DNA of 64,000 bases from Pseudomonas moorei (GTDB taxonomy: Bacteria; Pseudomonadota; Gammaproteobacteria; Pseudomonadales; Pseudomonadaceae), in assembly GCF_008801475.1 (NCBI RefSeq), contig NZ_VZPP01000013.1, positions 1 through 64,000 on the forward strand. The letters are read 5' to 3'. Both the position numbers and the translations under genes were made by a program. The notes under the pieces are model-generated. The model was not told where the DNA came from. It searched no databases and was given only the letters and a program-made list of their open reading frames with translations. This document shows positions 62,360 through 64,000 of this stretch, piece after piece (positions within the stretch are counted from its first letter, which is position 1; every line of letters begins with the position of its first letter).

Positions 62360-64000
62360 TCAAACCCTGAACTGATTGATCAACCGCCGCTGTTGTTCGG
62401 CCAGTTTGGTCAGGTCCGCACTGGCCGCGCTCGATTCATCCGCGCCGCCGGCCACTTCATTGGCCACCTGGCCGATGTTGATCACGTTACGGTTGATATC
62501 GTCGGCCACCGCGCTTTGCTCCTCGGCGGCGCTGGCGATCTGGGTGTTCATGTCGTTGATCACCGACACCGCTTTTGTAATGGTTTCCAAGGCCTCTGCC
62601 GCTTTCGCCGCGTGTTGCACGCTTTCGTCGGTGCGGTTCTGGCTGTCTTCCATGACCCGCACCACGTCCCGAGTGCCTTGTTGCAGCTGTTGAATCATGG
62701 CCTGGATTTCTTCCGTGGCTTTCTGGGTCTTCTGCGCCAGATTGCGCACTTCGTCAGCCACCACCGCAAATCCTCGGCCCTGTTCACCGGCCCGTGCCGC
62801 TTCAATGGCGGCGTTCAAGGCCAGCAGGTTGGTTTGTTCGGCAATTCCGCGAATGGCCGTGAGGATCGCGTTGATGTTTTCACTGTCCTTGGCCAGGGTC
62901 TGCACGACGCCGACCGCGCGGCCGATTTCCAGTGCAAGCGCGCCAATGGAGGTCGAGGTGTCGCGGACGATTTGCATACCCTGACTGGCAGCCTGATCCG
63001 CATGACTGGCGGCCTGTGCAGCCTGGGTCGCGTTGCGTGCCACATCCTGGGCGGTGGCGGTCATCTCGTGCACCGCGGTGGCGACCTGGTCGATCTCGGC
63101 CATCTGCTTGTGCACCCCGGTGTTGGTGCGAATGGCGATGTCGGCGGTGTGTTCCGACGAATCGCTGACGCTCTGCACCGAGGCCACCACCTGAGTGATC
63201 ATCGCCTGCAACTTGGCCAGGAAGGTGTTGAAGCCTTTGGCGATCGAGCCCAGTTCGTCAGCGCGGTCGCTGGTCAAGCGGCGGGTTAGGTCGCCTTCGC
63301 CCTGGGCAATATCGTCGAGCATGGCGACCATTTGCTTCAGTGGGCGGGCAATGCCGTGGCCCACCAGCCAGATCACCAGCAAGCCGATACCGGCAATCAG
63401 CAGGCCGACCATGGCCATGCCGAAGGTGTCGGATTTGCGTTGGGTGTTGAGGTCAGCCTGCAGTTTTTGCAGGTCGGCCATCACCGCGTCCAACGGCAAT
63501 TGCAGCATCAGGGTCCAGCGGGCATCGGTCTGGCCAATGCCGAAGGGCAGGTACAACTCGATCCGGCCCTGGGCCTTGTCGACGGTATAGGTCACTTCGC
63601 CGCGCTTGAGATTGGCCATGTTGGCAATCTGCTTGCTGTCGAGGATGTCGCTGACCTTTTCGCCGAACTTGCTCGGGTCCTTGGTGTAGGCAACGATTCG
63701 GCCGTTGCCGCCAATCAGGGTCATTTCACCGGCACCGCTGTAGAGCTTCTGGTTGGCGCCCAGGAGCATTTCCTGGATGAAGTTCACCGAGAGGTCAGCG
63801 CCGACGATGCCCTGGAAGGCGCCGTTGAGCATGATCGGTTCGATAAAGGAAGCGAGCATGACGATTTTGTCGCCGACCTTGTAGGGCGCCGGATCGATCA
63901 CACAGGATTTTTTGGTTTCTTTCGAGCACAGGTAGTACTCGCTGGCGCGCACACCGGTGGACAGGGTTTTCTGATCGTCGACGTCCACCAGTTTGTCCAG
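62360..64000 (-). CDS. Methyl-accepting chemotaxis protein (5' end outside window)
   Basis: C-terminal 547 residues visible; the frame stays open to the window edge. The visible part of the periplasmic sensor looks like a dCache domain (segments MLASFIEPIMLNGAFQGIVGADLS and GGNGRIVAYTKDPSKFG), then TM2 near the sequence GLLIAGIGLLVIWLVG, HAMP (ARPLKQMVAML) and the signalling domain with EQTNLLALNAAIEAARAGEQ. dCache receptors bind amino acids or organic acids; ligand not predictable here. Position fits P. aeruginosa PA4633. Confidence 0.9.
   Translation of the reverse strand: MDKLVDVDDQKTLSTGVRASEYYLCSKETKKSCVIDPAPYKVGDKIVMLASFIEPIMLNGAFQGIVGADLSVNFIQEMLLGANQKLYSGAGEMTLIGGNGRIVAYTKDPSKFGEKVSDILDSKQIANMANLKRGEVTYTVDKAQGRIELYLPFGIGQTDARWTLMLQLPLDAVMADLQKLQADLNTQRKSDTFGMAMVGLLIAGIGLLVIWLVGHGIARPLKQMVAMLDDIAQGEGDLTRRLTSDRADELGSIAKGFNTFLAKLQAMITQVVASVQSVSDSSEHTADIAIRTNTGVHKQMAEIDQVATAVHEMTATAQDVARNATQAAQAASHADQAASQGMQIVRDTSTSIGALALEIGRAVGVVQTLAKDSENINAILTAIRGIAEQTNLLALNAAIEAARAGEQGRGFAVVADEVRNLAQKTQKATEEIQAMIQQLQQGTRDVVRVMEDSQNRTDESVQHAAKAAEALETITKAVSVINDMNTQIASAAEEQSAVADDINRNVINIGQVANEVAGGADESSAASADLTKLAEQQRRLINQFRV

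Overview
The window looks like chromosomal DNA of a Pseudomonas, most likely of the P. fluorescens group. The evidence is the Pseudomonas-type 5S rRNA, the gene order (5S rRNA - pqiA/pqiB - mksB/E/F; can; ychF-pth-rplY-prs-tRNA-Gln-ispE-lolB; hemA-prfA-prmC-moeB-murI-pagL-phr; hemH; upp/hpt; mqo), which matches what I recall of the PA4690 to PA4633 stretch of P. aeruginosa PAO1, and several GGAGCGAGC/GGAGCAAGC-core REP palindromes between genes. I see no prophage, insertion sequence, integrase or CRISPR array.

Layout. 1-3,908: end of an rRNA operon (5S and its terminator), then a three-gene PqiA-PqiA-PqiB envelope lipid-transport operon whose MCE protein has six MCE domains. 4,070-8,893 (minus): MksFEB condensin operon. 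9,061-11,583: an unknown protein, rimI, a very acidic protein and a beta carbonic anhydrase. 11,589-26,998: a more variable block around a tRNA-Met (SET-domain protein, secreted unknown, fatty-acid transporter, MHS transporter, soluble PAS chemoreceptor, flavin reductase, Ddl, gamma-glutamyltransferase lipoprotein, DUF2817 zinc hydrolase, membrane chemoreceptor, Fsr efflux pump). 27,065-33,984 (minus): housekeeping genes for translation, PRPP, isoprenoid and lipoprotein export. 34,199-39,568: hemA-prfA-prmC-moeB-murI, then pagL.

40,006-50,354 is the most interesting part. Eight minus-strand genes (DUF523/DUF1722, LitR-like MerR regulator, photolyase, SnoaL-like, SDR, FAD oxidoreductase, DUF1365, cyclopropane fatty acid synthase) overlap or nearly touch and read from one promoter at about 47,931-47,958. 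That promoter is bracketed by two inverted copies of a TATACA-N12-TGTACA element. A third related element lies at 49,301-49,324, upstream of a second small operon (renalase-like FAD enzyme plus Trp-rich protein). This looks like a light/photo-oxidative stress regulon coupling DNA photorepair to membrane fatty-acid modification.

50,368-64,000: hemH, uracil uptake and salvage (uraA-upp), hpt with a cupin gene, small envelope or unknown genes, mqo, a YajG-like lipoprotein, an unusual acyltransferase, a cysteine-cluster protein, a DUF2007 protein, a SRAP/YedK protein with altered active-site residues, and a chemoreceptor cut by the window end.
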